This document shows, in pieces, positions 25,501 to 34,912 of a stretch of DNA of 64,000 nt (the stretch's first letter is position 1; each line of letters opens with the position of its first letter). This stretch comes from Kingdonia uniflora. Taxonomy: Eukaryota; Streptophyta; Magnoliopsida; Ranunculales; Circaeasteraceae. Both the position numbers and the translations under genes were made by a program. Where the stretch lies: NCBI GenBank assembly GCA_014058105.1, contig JACGCM010000918.1, forward strand, positions 121,172 through 185,171. The letters are read 5' to 3'. A model generated the notes under the pieces. That model was not told where the DNA came from, made no database searches, and saw nothing but the letters and a program-made list of their open reading frames with translations.

Positions 25501-27501
25501 TACCGCCTGTTCAACCAAGCTTATCTATACCACGAGATTGTGCGGCGTCAAGAATACTTGAGAACATTCGCCAAGGGTCCCAGAGTAGCAGATCAAATGA
25601 ATTGAGTCGTTAATTCGATTCGGAAATAATAGATCTAGATGCGGATTTTGACATTTTGAAATGGTGGAAGATTAATGAAAACAAATATCCCATTCTTGTT
25701 GTGATCGCTCGCGACATTCTTGCAATTCCAGTATCAACAGTAGCATCCGAGGCAGCTTTCAGTGGGGCTAGATGATTAATAACAGATTATATAAGTAGTT
25801 TAGCGCCTGACACAACTGAAGCGAATATTTCCCTAAAAGACTGGTATTTAGCGGAGGACAAAAATCAAGATTTGATGTCACAAGGATTAGAAGAAGATTC
25901 AACATAAGATTTATGAACTTAGTTATTTTTGTTTAAAGAGGTACGGTTTAGGTCCCCCTCATTATTTTGACATAAGGCTAAATGAGCACTATTTCTTTTT
26001 CTTTTTCTTTTTCTTTTTCTTTTTCTTTTTTTCAAGTCGTAGAGAGGTAAGGTTTTATGCCCCCCTCTCATTTCCTCTAAAAATTAATAAACGGGTGTTT
26101 TTTTCTTTAATGAATGTAATTTTTTTTTTCTAAGTTTTTCAATAAGCCCGCCCATAAAACTGACCAATATGGCCCAACCCATATAGCCCAGCCCAAACGC
26201 AACCCATATAGCCCGGCCCGCAAAGCCCGATATTATTCATGGGCGGGTTGCGGGCTTAATCATCTATATGAAGGCCCGGCCCGGCTAACGAAGGTTCGAG
26301 GCCCAGCCCGGCCCGAAACTTTACAAGGTTCGCAACGCCCAGCCCGAGCCTGGCCCACCGGCCTGAATTGCCAGCTCTAACGGTAATTACATTTGGGGAT
26401 TTTCATCAGGATATGACACCGGCAATAATATTTTTGGCGGAGATGACAATGTGGAGTTATTCCCTCTTACTGTTGAAGTAGACTCTATGGTGTTGGTTCA
26501 TTGGTACAAATCTATGGCGTTGGTTCCTTGAAGATTACAAACCACCTGGGCTGAAATTGGTTGGTGCTATCACGAAAATCGCTTTGGTACACTCTTTTAG
26601 AGAACACAATTGTGTTGTTGATCATTTTCTAAGTTGGGTAGTGCTCAAATGGATTTGTTCATTAATTATTTTGAGAAGTTGTCTAATAATATCAAGGTTG
26701 CTCTCAAACTTGATAAATACAGGCTTGGTCATGTACGAGACTCCCTCTATCCCTTGAGAGATATGGCTTTTATGTCCAACTCATGATTTATTAACTAAAT
26801 ATTCAATAAAATTTACTTTCTTTAAAAAAAATGAACAAATTCATAAACTTTAACTACTTACTGTTTTGGGCTTTGTCTTCTATATAATATGGAGAAAATT
26901 TCCAATAATTGAGTAATTTCACATTCCAATTAGCTAAGGTCTTCTCCTCTGTGATGCCGTGAACATCGGGCAACTCAACATCTTCCTGTAATTGCAGGAA
27001 ACATAAAAAATTACTTACACGATAATATTAAGCTTAGTTTCCACATTCAACAGATTTTGACGAATTAAATTACGTAAAAGCATTTGTTATGCAATCACAA
27101 GGAAAGGACCTTGAGTCTTGTTGAGATTTTTAGGTGATCTTTATTCCATCTTGATCTTATTTTAGTTCGCTATTGAACGTTTTTGCATACTTGACTGGTC
27201 TGTATAGACTTTTTGGCTTCCTACATTAGACGAGAAACAAACAAGGAATATTCCATCTCGTATAACAAGAAAATCCATGAATCCCATGATTAAAGCGTAA
27301 TCAGGTCTCATTAGATTCTAATAATGTGAGATATCCTTAAACTACAGTATCATGCGCAAAATATAACATGGTAATTCAATTACAACTACAACAGTGTTTA
27401 CTACTTACTGGGAAATAGAGATAAGGCTCTGTTTTCACAATACCAAATCCACCACCTCCACCAAACCCACGCCCTCGCCCCCAACCTCGACCTCTACTCA
27501 T
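10568..27501 (-). CDS. RPC31: DNA-directed RNA polymerase III subunit RPC31/RPC7-like, eight coding exons
   Basis: Minus-strand exons: 27501-27409, 26985-26862, 21337-21215, 19401-19345, 19154-19114, 12289-12173, 10742-10688, 10587-10568; 630 bp = 209 aa plus stop. Every junction is GT-AG and phases close. The protein starts MSRGRGWGRGRGFGGGGGFG (Gly/Arg-rich), followed by VELPDVHGITEEKTLA and NYWKFSPYY, then IERYSDKYKPKKKRRDPLS, FPLELIQGSKR and LQWNPDSS, a Lys/Glu-rich linker, and an acidic tail (GQYFDDDEDDFNPGDDNNE). This is the order of the eukaryotic Rpc31/RPC7 family, a Pol III-specific subunit used in initiation at tRNA and 5S genes in the nucleus. The first exon lies 1.2 kb from the divergent SIP1 start. 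Introns 2 (5.5 kb), 3 (1.8 kb) and 5 (6.8 kb) are packed with transposons, yet coding sequence and splice sites look intact. Confidence 0.92.
10743..12172. other. Intron 6 of the Pol III subunit gene
   Basis: AT-rich, non-coding. The short frames on both strands lack codon structure or homology I recognise. aaaataacctaccccaaatt recurs in altered form about 70 bp apart (about 11007-11090), a small local duplication together with attgcgtaacaattttcgtg/attgcaaaataatttt. Confidence 0.5.
12290..13345. other. Intron 5, proximal part without recognised genes
   Basis: Non-coding. A roughly 50-bp duplication is visible at about 12838-12925: the string caagatctgagtattgatat occurs twice and is followed each time by c/tgacc-atgtattgctccc. 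Confidence 0.5.
13346..13600. repeat. Putative MITE with AGGGTGT termini
   Basis: The left end reads agggtgtgtttggaaggcc and the right end ggctacaccct, so the outer seven bases are inverted. An inner gccaaacacct near 13525 mirrors the left gtgtttgg. The interior is built of repeated gagaaat/atttctca units. Identification rests only on these inverted ends. Confidence 0.4.
13727..14220. repeat. CGGAT-rich non-autonomous element, copy 2
   Basis: Second copy of the family at 7850-8444, same orientation, 494 bp. It starts tagggttgttttcggatcgg and ends ttcggaaaaagttgcaccgcta, so complementing the end gives TAGCGGTGCAAC, an imperfect inverted match to the start. Shared interior words include attccgaattcggaataatc and gaatctttgg. 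I could not find a convincing target duplication. Confidence 0.65.
14425..14771. repeat. MITE with terminal inverted repeats of about 80 bp
   Basis: The left end (ttttgggacacgccc, then aagaaattttatccgtacgg and atatgac) is mirrored at the right end (atcatatccatatggataaa, then cttcttatgacatc and gtgtgtgttccaaaa). The arms of roughly 80 bp differ at some positions and flank about 180 bp of AT-rich sequence. No coding capacity. Confidence 0.6.
15064..15367. repeat. Putative MITE with AAAACTCG arms
   Basis: The left arm tttaaaactcggacaagatt is mirrored at the right by aattcgggatcgagttttgg (complement ccaaaactcgatcccgaatt). A second internal copy of caattcgggatcgagttttt at about 15179 suggests duplication of one arm. 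Non-coding; ends about 35 bp from the LTR element at 15404. Confidence 0.5.
15404..15752 (-). repeat. 3' LTR of the short LTR element
   Basis: 349 bp. Same start (tgatagaaaactaataa) and end (ctattcctatca) as 16948-17296, with scattered substitutions such as cgcggaagcaa versus ggcagaagcga. Confidence 0.85.
16768..16890 (-). repeat. Three exact-period 41-bp tandem repeats downstream of the PBS
   Basis: Units start at 16768, 16809 and 16850, each beginning acgca(g/a)aaat(c/t)a and containing ctgtagcagataccaaaat. They lie in the leader between PBS and gag, where packaging or dimerisation signals would be expected. Confidence 0.85.
16934..16945 (-). promoter_or_regulatory. Primer-binding site, initiator-Met tRNA type
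   Basis: Read on the minus strand, TGGTACCAGAGC lies two bases inside the 5' LTR end. It differs from the usual plant PBS TGGTATCAGAGC at one base. Confidence 0.75.
16948..17296 (-). repeat. 5' LTR of the short LTR element
   Basis: 349 bp, identical in length to its partner, followed on the minus strand by the PBS. Confidence 0.85.
17690..18915. mobile_element. Possible non-autonomous DNA element with GGCCGCTT/GCTTTAAGC ends
   Basis: Both borders carry unusual motifs: ttgtcaaaaacggccgctta and gctttaagcattaagtg at 17697-17750, and ttgtcattaagcggccgctt with cgctttaagcggtt at 18834-18877, then cgcttagggtattgc. The repeated GGCCGCTT, GCGAAGCG and GCTTTAAGC words occur only at the edges, like the subterminal repeats of plant hAT elements. 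The core has no transposase. No target duplication confirmed, so the boundaries are approximate. Confidence 0.4.
20096..20579 (+). pseudogene. Retrocopy (processed pseudogene fragment) of mitochondrial ribosomal protein L3 (uL3m)
   Basis: An intronless plus-strand frame encodes RAHGVPLKRKLKELPVTEDV, FLPVSTPIGLHHFIPGQFV, EEFQGGMRKN, GPAIHGASLSHQS and WKVLKGEKYL, the order of conserved blocks in the mitochondrial L3 protein of the large ribosomal subunit. A frameshift near 20515 leads into NFVIIKD and, after another, KKPDFSLLPFPTYS and a stop at 20577-20579, the expected C-terminus. The N-terminal half is missing, the segment after SLSHQS is shortened, and several glycines expected in the loop are changed. 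It lies in intron 3 of the Pol III subunit gene on the opposite strand. Best read as a 5'-truncated, decayed retrocopy. Confidence 0.8.
20612..20765 (+). mobile_element. Short LINE reverse-transcriptase fragment
   Basis: The frame MLTGEVTNDEIKSALYDNK (20653-20710) resembles the start of plant LINE RT (EI..ALF-DKSPGPDGFT). After a one-base shift, the codons around cttttgcttccgcggttcat recall the GFTS.F motif. It lies just beyond the L3 retrocopy on the same strand, so LINE machinery may have made a chimeric insertion. Confidence 0.45.
21338..22600. other. Intron 2 of the Pol III subunit gene, distal part
   Basis: Non-coding. Open frames at 21907-22146 and 22157-22426 on the plus strand have no recognised relatives and may be decayed LINE sequence upstream of the fragment that starts near 22620. 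Confidence 0.4.
23824..26379. mobile_element. hAT (Ac-like) transposon, 2,556 bp, with 13-bp TIRs and perfect 8-bp TSD
   Basis: The left end tagagctggcaat and right end attgccagctcta are perfect 13-bp inverted repeats. Direct copies of acggtaat flank them (23816-23823 and 26380-26387). Subterminal regions are dense in ggcccggcc/agcccggccc words (23850-23980, 26150-26360), typical of hAT transposase-binding repeats. A TATA-like ctatttaaat lies at about 24057-24066. Internal plus-strand coding is only the transposase C-terminus, so the element is non-autonomous. It also contains (tttttc)n near 25996-26030 and ta/ga tracts at 24786-24820. Confidence 0.95.
25203..25907 (+). pseudogene. hAT transposase C-terminal fragment (dimerisation domain), degenerate
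   Basis: Frames at 25203-25907 give PHLTPLYSDN, TLLNPQFKINVVEIFY and, after a stop at 25611, FDILKWWKINENKYPIL, ARDILAIPVSTVASEAAFSG and SSLAPDTTEANISLKDW. This is the hAT C-terminal signature (LxWWKxNxxxYP...STVASExAFS). The BED zinc finger and the N-terminal catalytic part are absent, and several stops interrupt the frame, so no active transposase is made. Confidence 0.85.
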
Positions 27502-28716
27502 CTTTATGGCGCGCCTAATTTATCACAGTTGTGCAAAATACTCAGACATTCTCATATGAAAGGGTTGCATACAGTAAATCGATTGAAGAAGAAGAAGGAG
27601 AATAAAGTTACCTAAAGAGACAATTGTTTGATCTGAAACCGATTGGAACAAAATCCCTTGATTTCTCTGTAACAACAAATTGATCCAAAATCACAATTTC
27701 TACGAAAATCAAAATCGAAATCAATGAGAGGGGGAAAGAGAGAGAGAGAGAGAGAGAGAGATTACCCCAATTCGATTGAGCGAAACGATGGAGAGGAGAG
27801 GAGAGAGGTTGAAGTTGTGCTTAATGAAAGAGCGGGAGAGGGAGAAGTGAGTGAGTTATATATGTACGATAATAAAGAGCATCTCCAGTAATATCCGTAT
27901 TGCTTGTGCTTGGTGTACCATTGAGGTTCAAGCTCCACATCAGCGTTCCAAATTAATGCATTGCTTGTGTTCGTGGATTAGATAAGCTATGAACTCTGAT
28001 GGAGAGTTTGGAGCTAATTGAATAGTTGGACAAGAGAGGAAACAAAATCAAAATAGATGCATAACTCTGTTTTTAAGTGGTTGTCATTGTAGTATTGTTA
28101 AGAGGGATTATTTTCAAAGTGAGTTTGATTTGTATTCTAAGAATCAGCAGCGCAATTGAACTTCAAGCATATTAGTGAATCATTTGTATTGGTGATGTTC
28201 TTTCGACCTCTCACCGAAAGCTCTAAAGCTGATGACAATAACTAGTGAAAATGTTATTCGTTGGATAAATGATTTTATAAAACAGGGAGATAAAAGAGGT
28301 CGGGACTGCGTTTTAAGCACTGAGATGGCAGCCGAAATGATTTTTCTCCCAAAAAAGTCCTCAAGTGCCTAAAGTTTTCGTGCTCAATTATTAAAAGGAA
28401 AAACTGGCAGACGGCTAAGAATTATGGCAAAAACCATAAAGCCTAGGTTTTTCTAAACAGATACTACACTGTGGGCTGCCGAAGGAGTGTTGACCCAAGA
28501 CTTAAGTTATCTCCAAAAGTGTCAATCACCAACGTAACAACCAATAACACTTCTCATCATACCTAAATATCTGGAGAGAAATAAATATCCAATCACGAGG
28601 GAGAGACGATCGGGTTGGAGTTGTTATTGGTGAAAAATTAGGTCACCAACACTCACTCCAATTCTCAAAACCCCTATATCTTTCTCTAAAAATCCTCAAA
28701 TTACACTCGAATTGAG
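27502..28716. promoter_or_regulatory. Bidirectional intergenic region between the Pol III subunit and SIP1 genes
   Basis: The two start codons are 1,215 bp apart and point away from each other. On the Pol III side the minus-strand leader holds donor-like sites (CTTTAG|GTAACTTT near 27611; GGG|GTAATC near 27765) and an acceptor-like AAATTAG just before the ATG, so 5'UTR introns are likely. A (ga)n tract lies at 27735-27762. No clear TATA box assigned for SIP1. Confidence 0.5.
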
Positions 28717-31500
28717 ATGGGCGCTATTAAAGCAGCGATCGGAGATGGAGTCATAACTTTCATGTGGGTATTTTGTGCATCAACATTTGGATTATGTACT
28801 TCGATTATAGCTTCGGCGTTAGGTGTCCAAGGACCGGTGACGATCGCCATCACGACATCTCTCGTCGCGATTCTAGTGTTTGTTTTTACAGTTATTGGTG
28901 AGGTGTTGGGCGGAGCTAGCTTTAATCCTACTGGAACCGCTGCGTTTTACGCTGCCGGGATAGGTGGGGATAATCTTATCTCCATGGCGTTGCGGTTCCC
29001 TGCTCAGGTATATTTTTAGTTAAACAATTGTCATGGATTATGAACTATGATTGCTCGTTATTTGGATTCGAAAATAATGTGGTAGGTATTGACTTTAAAT
29101 ATTAACATATTTTGAATAATTTGCGCTTTTTCATATTTAATGTTTATGTCATAGACAAATGTTCACTCCAGAGTTTATTTATACTGAGAAGTAATCTGGA
29201 GGAGAAATTGCAAGGTATAAATTTTGGATTGAGAGAATCTCGACAAGAGAAAATGGATAGGGAGAAACTAGAGTGCGAAATTTATAGAGAAGAGTATCTC
29301 GTATATAAAGAGACTCTAGATAGATAAAAAAAAATACTGGGAATTTGGAGTGAAAGAATTTGGAGAAAATCACCTCTGAAGACTATAATAAGAAATTTAG
29401 GTGAGAAAGTGGAAAGGGTATCTAGAAGAGAGATTCCGGAAAGTAAAAGTTTAGAGTGAGAGGATCTAAAGAGAGCACAAAGAGATATAGTTTGCAGAGC
29501 TAGAATCTAAAGTGAGAACATAATTTGACCCAAGCAACTCAAGGAAAACAATCTAGTGATGAAATTTTGCAAAGAATGAATCTCTAAACAGAAAATCAAG
29601 TTTTGGATAGAGATTCTAAAAAGAGAAAATCCTGAGAGAAACTTTTGTGGTGCATTAATACATAGCCACAAACATCTTATCCAGGATACCCCCTTGTGGT
29701 GGCTTGCCACGACGTATAGTCGACATGCCTTTGGTACTATCTATAATAATCGACATGCCTTTAGCCATATCAGTTAGTTAGTAAATAGAGATCTAGTACT
29801 AGAATTTTGTTTGGTGGATAAGTAAAATACCCAATCTAGTTTTTGTTTCCATAGTTTGAATAAAATGTATATCATTCCTCCATCTACAACATTTTGGCAA
29901 TCTACATGGACAAAACCACATTTTGTCTTTCCTGTGTTAAGTATACATCTCCCTGCTTTATAATATAGATTTAGTCACTTTTTCCACTCCAGCCAAACGA
30001 AGGAAAATAAATTTCTATTATTTCATTTTCAACCAATTTCATGGAAAACCAGTTTCATTGTAAATGGTGTCATTTTTCTTCTTTATTCTCTGAAGTCTGA
30101 ACTAAACACAAATTTAACATTTTCTGGTCAAAGTTTTGGCTATGCGCTATGTTTACATGAACTCTTTGAAGTACAAAGAAACCCATTTTTTCCATTTTGG
30201 CAGTCTCGAACAATTAAACGCGAACATTGGGGAGTTATTTTTGGGCCTCCGATAGTTTTATGCATTTAGGTATATGTTCTTGAGCTATATATAAAGTGGT
30301 TCAAGCTTAAAAGTATTGGTTATTTAAATATTGAAGTTTTTTTGTTTCTAAAATATGGTAAAAAAAAACAGAATGTTTGCCCTGATATCTTTTTCCTACC
30401 TTCATTTAATGCTGAAAATTTTGATACTGCTAACAGGCACTTGGAGCATTGGGTGGTGCCGTCGCAATCCTGGAGGTGATACCGCTAAAGTACAAACACA
30501 TGATTGGAGGGCCATCATTGAAAGTTGATTTGCACACTGGGGCTATTGCTGAGGGCATCTTAACGTTTGTAATAAGTTTTGCTGTTCTTTTTATAATCCT
30601 CAGAGGTCCTAATAGTCCAATACTGAAGACAATAATGCTTTCCATAGCTACGGTTGCGTTGGTTGTTGCTGGGTCTAGCTATACTGGCCCCTCCATGAAT
30701 CCTGCTATTGTGAGTAGTCTTTTCCTTCCTTTTCTTGTTCACTTATGCATTGTTCTTTTCATGTACCTCGTGCGTTTTCCTAGTGACGAGTCTGCTATTT
30801 GGCTACTCATTTAATTTTTTGTATTCGATGTCTGGACTGTGTTAGTGGAAAATAGACTGCAAGCATCGATGACATCTCAACGATATACACTTTTTGCACT
30901 GTCCAACAGCTGAAAATATTCTCGAATGCTTATAAGTATATGCGATCCTTCCACCCCGAATCCCTCGCCTTAGTCTCACAAGTACTTTATCTTTACCTAT
31001 GGAAGAAAATATCCACAGTTTTTCGATTCTTAAATCTGGTCTGGTGATCCTTCAATTAGTTAGGCAGAACTTTTCAATTATTTACTTCGTGGAAAGCACT
31101 TTAGTCAAACCCTTCAATTAGTGTGACTTGTTTATTTTAATCCAAGTTAGCATACCTGATACTTTGGGAGAGGACGTGGATCAGTTTTATACACACAATC
31201 AAACAGACACACACCAAAGATACAATATTGATCTGATGCGTCCAAATTTGTGGATAAAATATATTGATTGGTGGACACAAACCTTGATGGACATGATATC
31301 ATCTTGTTTTATTGATAAAATGAAGTAACTCTATTGTTGCGTTAATGTTTCAGGCTTTTGGATGGGCATACGTTTATAACCGTCATAATACATGGGAGCA
31401 GTTTTATGTTTACTGGATTTGCCCTTTCATTGGAGCAATTTTAGCCGGTTGGATCTTCCGGGTTGTATTCCCTCCTCCAGTTAAGCAGAAGAAAGCCTAA
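28717..31500 (+). CDS. SIP1: Aquaporin, small basic intrinsic protein SIP1 type, three exons
   Basis: Exons 28717-29007, 30437-30709 and 31354-31500, all phase 0 with GT-AG introns; 711 bp = 236 aa plus stop. A major intrinsic protein fold is evident: hydrophobic helices, the first pore motif as NPT (residues 70-72, GGASFNPTGTAAFYAAG) and the second as canonical NPA (185-187, GPSMNPAI). The C-terminus is short and basic (PPPVKQKKA). NPT in loop B plus the small size and basic tail mark the plant SIP1 subgroup, water channels of the ER membrane. Helix 6 lies in exon 3 (WICPFIGAILAGWIFRVVFP). The gene is intact. It diverges from the Pol III subunit gene and converges on the P450. Confidence 0.95.
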
Positions 31501-33810
31501 AAGGAAAATAAATGAGAGCTGTATGGTCTTCTCTGCCTTATCTTTTCGAGTAGTGAATAAACTAATACGTTTCACCTGTTCATGATTATTTACATTCTAC
31601 CTAGAGATACTTCAGCATGTCATTTAATGATTTGGTCTTTCCACATGATTATTTATATTCTGCCTTAATCATATATTGCAGCTCTTCCAATTTGTGTTCC
31701 ACGCTTTTCTTTTATGGATATTCCGACTTTGAACCACTATTACATTATCGAAATTAGGCTTGCATCCCACATTGCTTTCGACTTTTGACACATACCTTAT
31801 CTGCTGGACGGACAGTCTGCAATGCTGACTTTTGATTCCTATTTATATTATCGCAAGTGTTTTTACTTAGTTGCACCCCAAAAGTGTTGATAACAATTTG
31901 CAAGAACAAGAACAGGATTAAACAAAAGTTGAATCTGCAAGGGGTGTAATTCTGTTATTATACTTTAGCTTAAAAGAGAAAATCGGAGTGAAAATTTGAC
32001 CCTGAAAGATGATAAAAATCCTAATAATGCCAATAAAATTCAGTTGAGCAATACCATGGTAATCTCGCATATTGGCAATACATGCATATTTAAAGTTGGA
32101 GGATCACAAGGGTTGTACAACGTGTCTTTGAAATATTGATTCGAATCATTATATCGAGATTGATCTTGGTCATGTACCTCATTATATCATAAAATTTCGA
32201 GATGTTATTATGTTTATTAAACATTGCGAACATACAAATTAGAAGATGCATATTAAAAAGGCATTAAGAACAAAAAAAAACCCAAAAAACTATAAGTAAT
32301 ATGTTGTGATGTATATTGATGTAACAGATACGTACAACTGTGGAGACAGGGTCTAATGTAGACAAGATCTAAAGTATTGTTCCAACATCTTCTAATATTT
32401 GTTAACCTCGTGTAACACCACTCTAGAATCAAAGGAAGCACACATCTAAAGGCTCCGATTGGAAAGAAAAAAACCAATAACCAACTCTGAGCACAAAAGT
32501 AGAAGCACAAGAGTAACATAAACATATATTTCAGAACTAATGTACTAAAAAAAGTATTTAAATTCTATAACTTTCCAAGTTTTGCAATACAAAAGATAGA
32601 AACCCTAAATATATACTATTTCTTGAAACAAACAGATAAAATCCGGAATGAGAATCTTGAATTAATATATGTATTTTTTGATTTTTTTTTTCTTTGAGCA
32701 TTTCTTGGTTAACATATTCAATGTTCAGTTTGTTGGTAGAAATTGAATAACTTCGAAGTAATATACACATTTCATTCTCTTTAAAACATTGGAACTAAGT
32801 GTAAAATCCCCAATATTTCTAGGAACTAGAAAGGGATTTTTAATATACCACAAAATAAGTAAGTCTATATATACAGATAAGCAGTAGGTAACAATGTACA
32901 AGTAGTGTGAGTGATATTTCACAGTTTGCATGAAAGAGCTTCAACTAACTTGCTTAAAAAAAACTTCAACTACCTGGTAAAATCTCTGTTGAAAATTTTG
33001 CATATGAATTTGCATGCAATTCATATGCAAATTCCAATTTTCAGATTCATACCCTTTCGTCCAAAGGCGCGTACCCTCACCCTCTTTCTCTCCCTCCTTC
33101 CTCCATTCAAGAATACAGATGTTTGCTCGGTTTATGCAGCTCAAAAATAAAGAAAATGCAGAAAAAGATGAGTTATGCCACACATTTTCCCTTGTAACTT
33201 GTAAGTTATAACTAATGGTATTTTGTTCTTAGACTGAACGATATGACCTAAGTAGTCCACGATTAGCTGGTTTAGTTTCTTATTCAAATGGGCTCTATTA
33301 CCAATTTTTCTTCATGCATGGCTTTAGCTGATCATACTATTAGGTAAGATTTCAATCTCGGAGGCCATCACTTAATTAGTAACACAAATATATTGGTGTT
33401 TCAGTGCTAATTTTTGTATGTAAAAGATAAGCAAGATGCAGAAGAGAAATGAGTCATGTCAAACAAGTTTTCCCTCGAAACTAGTTCAAGTTCGTGATAT
33501 ACTGAATCGGCTAACAGGCTCTAAAGGAAGTATCACAACCAATCTCAATTCCACAATGCCAACAAACTCAACTCTTCCTCTACCAAGCACTATATAATGT
33601 ATGTTAAAACTAGTGAAGTGTGATATGCCATTTGACCGTGAGCTCCATGTTTGCAAGGAACAAAATCCACCCCATCTCTTCACTCTTTGCTATTTCCACA
33701 TTTTTTTTCTCTTCTTTGAAACACTGATTTAGAAATCTTATTTGTGACATCAGTGCCACACTCAGGCAAATCGTCCAACTCAGTGCGACATCAGTGCATC
33801 GATCTTCCAG
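31501..33810. other. Intergenic downstream of SIP1
   Basis: Begins with the SIP1 3'UTR (gaataaactaa, about 31555, is a possible poly(A) signal). The rest is AT-rich and non-coding as far as I can see. Confidence 0.55.
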
Positions 33811-33814
33811 TTAC

Positions 33815-34062
33815 ATTACATTCCCTCCAGACAAGTTAAGCAGAAGAAATCCTAAAACGAAGTGAAACAAAAGCACTCTGTGGTCTTTTCTCCTTTTCCT
33901 TTTGAGTATGAATGAACTGAAATGTTGGACTACGTTCATGAACATTTTTTTTTTGAATTCACCTTGAGATACTCTAGCTTGTTACTTGACGATTTCGTAA
34001 TAAATTGCAGCTCTTCAGTTTATTTTCCTTGCTTTTCTTTTTGGAGATTGAGACTTTGATCT
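33815..34062 (+). pseudogene. Decayed duplicate of the SIP1 3' end (last codons plus 3'UTR)
   Basis: The stretch cattccctccagacaagtta, then agcagaagaaatcctaaaa, parallels ttccctcctccagttaagca, then gaagaaagcctaaaa at the end of SIP1 exon 3. Similarity continues through the 3'UTR: tgtggtcttttctcc/tatggtcttctctgc, gagatactctagctt/gagatacttcagcat, attgcagctcttc in both. Upstream exon sequence is not recognisable. A third, shorter echo (ctgacttttctttagggata) lies at about 34188. Likely the remnant of an old tandem SIP copy. Confidence 0.7.
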
Positions 34063-34912
34063 AGAATGGCCCCTGCTTTATTAAGACTTTGATCTGAGGC
34101 TGTCTGACCTTGACCCAAATCAGTTCTAACTTGGTGATGTAATCTAAATTAAATTTCTACGATTTAAAGCACTTTCATTTTGTTTTCCTGACTTTTCTTT
34201 AGGGATATTCTGATTAATTTAAAGTTAGATTATACCCACAGGCCTCAACTTTAAACTAGTACTTCGGAAATTTTTTCGAACAACTTGGACATCTCGAGCT
34301 CATCTAGTTTTGACTTTGATAATGTAAGCAACGCATTTTTGAGTAGCCCAAGTTTTACGTTAGTAATGAACTGTGATCTCTCATACCATAAAATCTTAAG
34401 ACTATTGATATGGATATCTATAATGAAATACATTACAATATGTATAGATTCATCTGTTCAAATTTCTATCATGTGTATAGATTCATTTGTTCAAATTTAG
34501 TAAAATAGAGGGGCAAGTACAAACTTCTACTACCATGCATAACTATATACTTGACGACCATTTCTTTCAGTCAATAAAATTGATTACGATTTCGTAGGGC
34601 TACTCCATATTGAAGAACATGTTAGTTTCCTCTTGCTTAGAAACATTGTAATAAAGAGATTATGAAGACAAATACATTGATTATGAAAAATCATTGCTAA
34701 CCAAATATTAGAAAATAAAACAATACTCCTAAAAAAGAGATTCTACATGGTAATAAAGATTTACATTCAACCATTATATAGAGAATGATCCTCATGCACA
34801 TATCATGGTGAAGAGATGGCTTCAACCATCTACACTGTAAAGTTTGTTGAATCTTCAACTTTGCAGTAGCACAAACTTATCCAATAACCATGGTAAATAT
34901 TAGTGTTCCCAT
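34063..34912. other. Intergenic between the SIP relic and the P450 3' end
   Basis: No genes seen. tgtatagattcat(c/t)tgttcaaatt is repeated in tandem at about 34441-34498. The P450 3'UTR should occupy the right-hand part. Confidence 0.5.

Larger units (their letters stand above)
22620..26829 (+). mobile_element. 5'-truncated LINE (RT C-terminal region plus RNase H), split by a hAT insertion
   Basis: Plus-strand frames show the post-RT region of plant L1-type LINEs. GGLGIRSLTDVKSSFFMKKA (about 22660) is followed by WSRFMKSKYFHHN (22745 on), RAVWALNSTGKFTVK, IVPTKIQICTWKVWYNVVAV and the tail to 23662. An RNase H start (NSDGSSIGNLGNCGAAAVL, about 23750-23815) stops at the hAT boundary and resumes after 26388 with WGFSSGYD and, in other frames, VDSMVLVHWYKS and FREHNCVVDHFLS. 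It ends with SLYPLRDMAFMSNS and a poly(A) run near 26829, the proper LINE 3' end. Exon 2 of the Pol III subunit gene lies only 33 bp further on. Confidence 0.85.

Noticed and set aside
30710..30814. Extension of SIP1 exon 2 past 30709
   Set aside because: Runs through a GTGAGT donor directly after NPAI. The family continues with AFGWA, found at 31354.
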